Shown here: positions 30,478 to 33,242 of the stretch, piece after piece
Numbering within the stretch: position 1 is the stretch's first letter
Layout of the letters: the number at the start of each line of letters is the position of its first letter
Origin: Actinomycetes bacterium
GTDB lineage: Bacteria > Actinomycetota > Actinomycetes > Prado026
Assembly (NCBI GenBank): GCA_036510875.1
Contig: DATCDE010000218.1
Span: 1-33,242 of the forward strand
Length of the DNA stretch: 33,242 nucleotides
Direction of reading: 5' to 3'
Position numbers and translations under genes: made by a program
The notes under the pieces: generated by a model
What the model was told of the DNA's origin: nothing
The model's database searches: none
What the model saw: only the letters and a program-made list of their open reading frames with translations

Positions 30478-31287
30478 ATGGGACGTCTGGACGACAAGGT
30501 GGCGATCGTCACCGGGGCAGGTCGGGGGATCGGCCGGGCCACGGCGCTGCGGCTGGCCGCGGACGGTGCTCGCGTGGTGGTCAACGACGTCGACGCCGAG
30601 CCCGCCCACGAGACCGCGGAGCTGATCGCGCAGGCCGGCGGCGAGGCGGCGGTCAGCCTGGACAACACCGTGGACCTGGCCGCGGCCAAGCAGCTGACCG
30701 CGAGCACGGTCGAGCGGTTCGGCAAGCTCGACATCGTGGTGAACAACGCGGGCATCACCCGGGACAAGATGTTCCACAACCTCGACGACGAGGTCTTCGA
30801 CTTCGTCATGGACGTCAACCTGAAGACGTCGTTCCACACCACGCTGGCCGCCATGCCGTACCTGCGCGAGGTCGCCAAGGCGGAGATCAAGGAGCTCGGG
30901 GCGGTCCGCTACAACCGCAAGATCACCTTCACTTCCTCGTTGACCGGCCTGGCCGGCAACGCCGGCCAGTACAACTACGCCGCGGCCAAGGGCGCGATCA
31001 TCTCGACCACGAAGACCCTGGCCCGCGAGCTCGGCCCGTTCGGGATCAACGTCAACGCCGTCGCGCCCGGCTTCACCGAGACCCGGCTCACCGCGCCCAA
31101 GGAGGACGGCGCCGAGCTCGGCGTCCCCGAGCAGATGCGCCAGATGGCGGTCATGATGACCGCGCTCGGGCGGGCCGGCCGGCCCGAGGACATCGCCAAC
31201 GTCCATGCGTTCCTCGTCTCCCCGGACTCCGACTTCGTCACCGGCGTGACCATCCCGGTCACCGGCGGCAGTCTCGGCGGCATGTGA
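30478..31287 (+). CDS. Short-chain dehydrogenase, FabG-like 3-oxoacyl reductase
   Basis: The 269-residue SDR has the cofactor motif TGAGRGIG at 12-19, NNAG after the central strands, and catalytic Y167 and K171 (YNYAAAK) with the Ser in TSSLTG. It is longer than plain FabG (about 245) because of an insert around residues 125-150 (including REVAKAEIKELGAVRYNRK). It is followed, with a one-base overlap, by HadA- and HadB-like dehydratase genes, so it probably reduces a 3-oxoacyl thioester (ACP or CoA), or runs in reverse in hydroxyacyl-CoA oxidation. GGGAGGAG at 30461-30468 supports the ATG. Confidence 0.85.
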   Translation: MGRLDDKVAIVTGAGRGIGRATALRLAADGARVVVNDVDAEPAHETAELIAQAGGEAAVSLDNTVDLAAAKQLTASTVERFGKLDIVVNNAGITRDKMFHNLDDEVFDFVMDVNLKTSFHTTLAAMPYLREVAKAEIKELGAVRYNRKITFTSSLTGLAGNAGQYNYAAAKGAIISTTKTLARELGPFGINVNAVAPGFTETRLTAPKEDGAELGVPEQMRQMAVMMTALGRAGRPEDIANVHAFLVSPDSDFVTGVTIPVTGGSLGGM

Positions 31288-31763
31288 TGCCGCTCAACGC
31301 CGACTTCGTCGGCCGCGAGTACCCGGCTGCCGAGCCCTACGAGGTCTCCCGCGAGCTGATTCGGCGGTTCGCCGACGCCATCGGGGACCCGAACCCGGCC
31401 TACCGTGACCCGGCGGCGGCCCGGGCCCTCGGCCACCCCGACGTCGTCGCCCCGCCGACCTTCCTGACGGTGCTGTCCTTCCGGTACGTCGTCGACTCGC
31501 CGATGGTGGACCCCGCCCTGGGCCTGGACTACTCGCGCGTCGTCCACGGCGAGCAGCGGTTCGTGGCGCACCGGCCGGTCCACGCCGGCGACGTGCTCAG
31601 GGTCGTCAGCAGCGTCGAGGACATCCGGGTGGCCGGGCGCAACGAGGTGCTGACCACGAGGACGGCGGTGAGCACCCTGGACGGCGAGCCGGTGGCCGAC
31701 ATCTACAGCAGCGTGGTCTCCCGCGGCACGGCGGTCGCCACGCAGGAGGGGGAGGGCGCATGA
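31287..31763 (+). CDS. hadA: FAS1-like dehydratase, HadA-like (MaoC N-terminal type)
   Basis: The 158-residue single hotdog-fold protein resembles the non-catalytic partner of the (3R)-hydroxyacyl dehydratase pair; mycobacterial HadA has the same length. The opening NADFVGREYPAAEPYEVSRELIRRFADAIGD and VVAPPTFLTVLSF are the family pattern. The position of the hydratase His is occupied differently (GDPNPAYRD), as expected for a binding rather than catalytic subunit. ATG 31287 overlaps the SDR stop by one base; a GTG one codon earlier is also possible. Its stop overlaps the HadB-like ATG by four bases. Confidence 0.85.
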   Translation: MPLNADFVGREYPAAEPYEVSRELIRRFADAIGDPNPAYRDPAAARALGHPDVVAPPTFLTVLSFRYVVDSPMVDPALGLDYSRVVHGEQRFVAHRPVHAGDVLRVVSSVEDIRVAGRNEVLTTRTAVSTLDGEPVADIYSSVVSRGTAVATQEGEGA

Positions 31764-32188
31764 CCGCCGTCGTGGTGTACGACAGCGTCGAGGTCGGCAC
31801 CGTGCTGCCGCCGCTCAGCTTCCCGATCCAGCGGGCCAACCTGGTCATGTACGCGGGTGCCTCCGGCGACTTCAACATCATCCACTGGAACGAGAAGGTG
31901 GCCACGGCGGTCGGGCTGCCCGACGTCATCGCGCACGGCATGCTGACCATGGCCGAGGCCGGGCGGGTCGTCACCGACTGGGTCGGTGACCCCGGGGCCG
32001 TCGTGGAGTACGGCGTCCGCTTCGTGCGGCCCGTGGTGGTCCCGGACGACGGGGTGGGGACCCGGCTCGACGTCTCCGGGGTCGTGACCGAGAAGCTGGA
32101 CGACGGCCGGGTCGTCGTCCAGCTCACCGCCACGGTCGGCGGCGACAAGGTGCTCGGACAGGCCCGCGCGACCGTCCGGCTCGCCTGA
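31760..32188 (+). CDS. hadB: MaoC-like (3R)-hydroxyacyl dehydratase, HadB-like
   Basis: The 142-residue protein has the same length as mycobacterial HadB and the hydratase-2 motif with catalytic D37 and H42 (GDFNIIHWNE), then IAHGMLTMAEAG and VGDPGAVVEYGVRFVRPV. The usual Pro of the D-x-N-P-x-H motif is Ile here (I40); the catalytic Asp and His remain. With HadA it probably removes water from (3R)-3-hydroxyacyl-ACP or -CoA, or adds it. No HadC follows. ATG overlaps the HadA-like stop, and murB begins seven bases after its own stop. Confidence 0.9.
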   Translation: MTAVVVYDSVEVGTVLPPLSFPIQRANLVMYAGASGDFNIIHWNEKVATAVGLPDVIAHGMLTMAEAGRVVTDWVGDPGAVVEYGVRFVRPVVVPDDGVGTRLDVSGVVTEKLDDGRVVVQLTATVGGDKVLGQARATVRLA

Positions 32189-32195
32189 CCGAGCG

Positions 32196-33230
32196 GTGCG
32201 CGAGCTCACCGGCGTCCCGCTCGCCGGCCGGACCACGCTGCGGCTGGGCGGCCCGGCCCGGCGGCTGGTCGAGGTGGACGAGGAGCCCGAGCTGGTCGAC
32301 CTGGTCCGTCGGCTCGACCGGGCCGGCGAACCGGTGCTCGTCCTGGGCGGCGGCTCGAACCTCGTGGTCGCCGACGCCGGCTTCGACGGCACGGTGGTGG
32401 CTCTCGGCACCCGGGGGATGAGCGTCACCGGCGACGGCGAGCACGTCCGGGTCGTCGTGGCGGCGGGGGAGCCATGGGACGGCGTGGTCGCGCGGGCCGT
32501 AGCCGACGGGCTGTCGGGCGTCGAGGCGCTCTCGGGCATCCCCGGGTGCACCGGCGCCACCCCCATCCAGAACGTGGGCGCCTACGGCCAGGAGGTCGCC
32601 GACGTGCTCACCGGGGTGCGGGCGCTGGACCGTGGCTCCGGCCAGGTGGTCGAGCTGGATGCCGCGGCCTGCGGGTTCGGCTACCGGGACAGCGCCCTCA
32701 AGCGGGCCCCGGGGCGGTACCTGGTGCTCGCCGTGACGATCCGGCTGAGCCGGTCGGCCGCCGCGCAGCCGGTCCGCTACGCCGAGCTGGCCATGGCGCT
32801 GGACGTGCCGGTCGGGGCCACGGCGCCGCTGGCCGACGCGCGGGCCGCCGTCCTGACGCTGCGCCGGTCGAAGGGGATGGTGCTGGACGCCGACGACCCG
32901 GACACCGCCAGCGCCGGTTCCTTCTTCACCAACCCGCTGCTCAGCCCGGCCGAGGCGGCCGCCCTGCCCGAGGCGGCCCCCCGCTTCCCGCAGCCGGACG
33001 GGCGGGTCAAGACCTCGGCGGCCTGGCTCATCGAGCACGCGGGCTTCGGCCGCGGCTACGGGCCAGGCCCGGCCCGGATCTCCGGCAAGCACACCCTGGC
33101 GCTCACCAACCCCGGTGGGGCGACCACCGCGGACCTGCTCGCCCTGGCCGGGGAGATCCGCGCCGGGGTTCGCGCGGCCTACGGGGTCGATCTGGCCGCC
33201 GAGCCGGTGCTGGTCGGCTGCTCGCTGTAG
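32196..33230 (+). CDS. murB: UDP-N-acetylenolpyruvoylglucosamine reductase
   Basis: MurB uses NADPH and FAD to reduce UDP-GlcNAc-enolpyruvate to UDP-MurNAc, an early cytoplasmic step of peptidoglycan synthesis. The 344-residue protein has the FAD motif GGGSNLVVAD at 51-60, GIPGCTGATPIQNVGAYGQE, YRDSALK, and SAGSFFTNP with S242 as the likely proton donor. The C-terminal domain (SAAWLIEHAGFGRGYG, then KHTLALTN) is complete. The start is GTG at 32196, seven bases after the HadB-like stop. The last 12 bases of the window follow its TAG and hold nothing recognisable. Confidence 0.96.
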   Translation: MRELTGVPLAGRTTLRLGGPARRLVEVDEEPELVDLVRRLDRAGEPVLVLGGGSNLVVADAGFDGTVVALGTRGMSVTGDGEHVRVVVAAGEPWDGVVARAVADGLSGVEALSGIPGCTGATPIQNVGAYGQEVADVLTGVRALDRGSGQVVELDAAACGFGYRDSALKRAPGRYLVLAVTIRLSRSAAAQPVRYAELAMALDVPVGATAPLADARAAVLTLRRSKGMVLDADDPDTASAGSFFTNPLLSPAEAAALPEAAPRFPQPDGRVKTSAAWLIEHAGFGRGYGPGPARISGKHTLALTNPGGATTADLLALAGEIRAGVRAAYGVDLAAEPVLVGCSL

Positions 33231-33242
33231 GCGGCGGCCAGC

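Overview
The window is a GC-rich stretch whose gene content and order point to an actinomycete (Actinomycetota). The signs are menaquinone genes flanking a 14-gene nuo operon, GTG/TTG starts, an F420 reductase, a fused KorA, and a tRNA-Thr/tRNA-Met - rpmG - hadA/hadB - murB run like the one known from actinobacterial chromosomes. I cannot name the genus. All genes look intact; there are no insertion sequences, phage genes or CRISPR arrays, so this reads as core chromosome.

Region 1 (1-17454, + strand) is a respiratory block. It opens with the 3' part of menG (menaquinone methyltransferase), followed by a 240-base regulatory gap that carries a good candidate Rex (NADH/NAD+ sensor) operator. 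The complete nuoA-N operon for the proton-pumping NADH:menaquinone oxidoreductase follows, its genes mostly overlapping by 1-8 bases. A polyprenyl diphosphate synthase, probably for the menaquinone side chain, closes the block.

Region 2 (17476-22967, - strand) reads korA, korB, GNAT acetyltransferase, RarD-type transporter, acyl-CoA dehydrogenase, and may be one transcript. KorAB oxidises 2-oxoglutarate (or another 2-oxoacid) to acyl-CoA and reduces ferredoxin.

Region 3 (23062-24424, + strand) is the most unusual part. Three overlapping genes, divergent from korAB, encode small paralogues of NuoB, NuoC and NuoI only. Their Fe-S ligands are intact, but there is no NuoD, NuoH or other membrane subunit. 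They could form an electron-transfer module serving KorAB or an alternative input to complex I. YajQ (- strand) and tRNA-Tyr follow.

Region 4 (25155-29840, + strand) is an acyl-CoA catabolism cluster: HSD10-type 3-hydroxyacyl-CoA dehydrogenase, F420:NADPH oxidoreductase, alpha-methylacyl-CoA racemase-like protein, enoyl-CoA hydratase-like protein and an ACAD10/11-type acyl-CoA dehydrogenase. Together they suggest breakdown of methyl-branched or other unusual acyl-CoAs.

Region 5 (29904-33242, + strand) carries tRNA-Thr, tRNA-Met, rpmG (zinc-binding form), a terminator, then an overlapping FabG-like SDR - HadA-like - HadB-like set and murB. No gene-free stretch exceeds about 240 bases.
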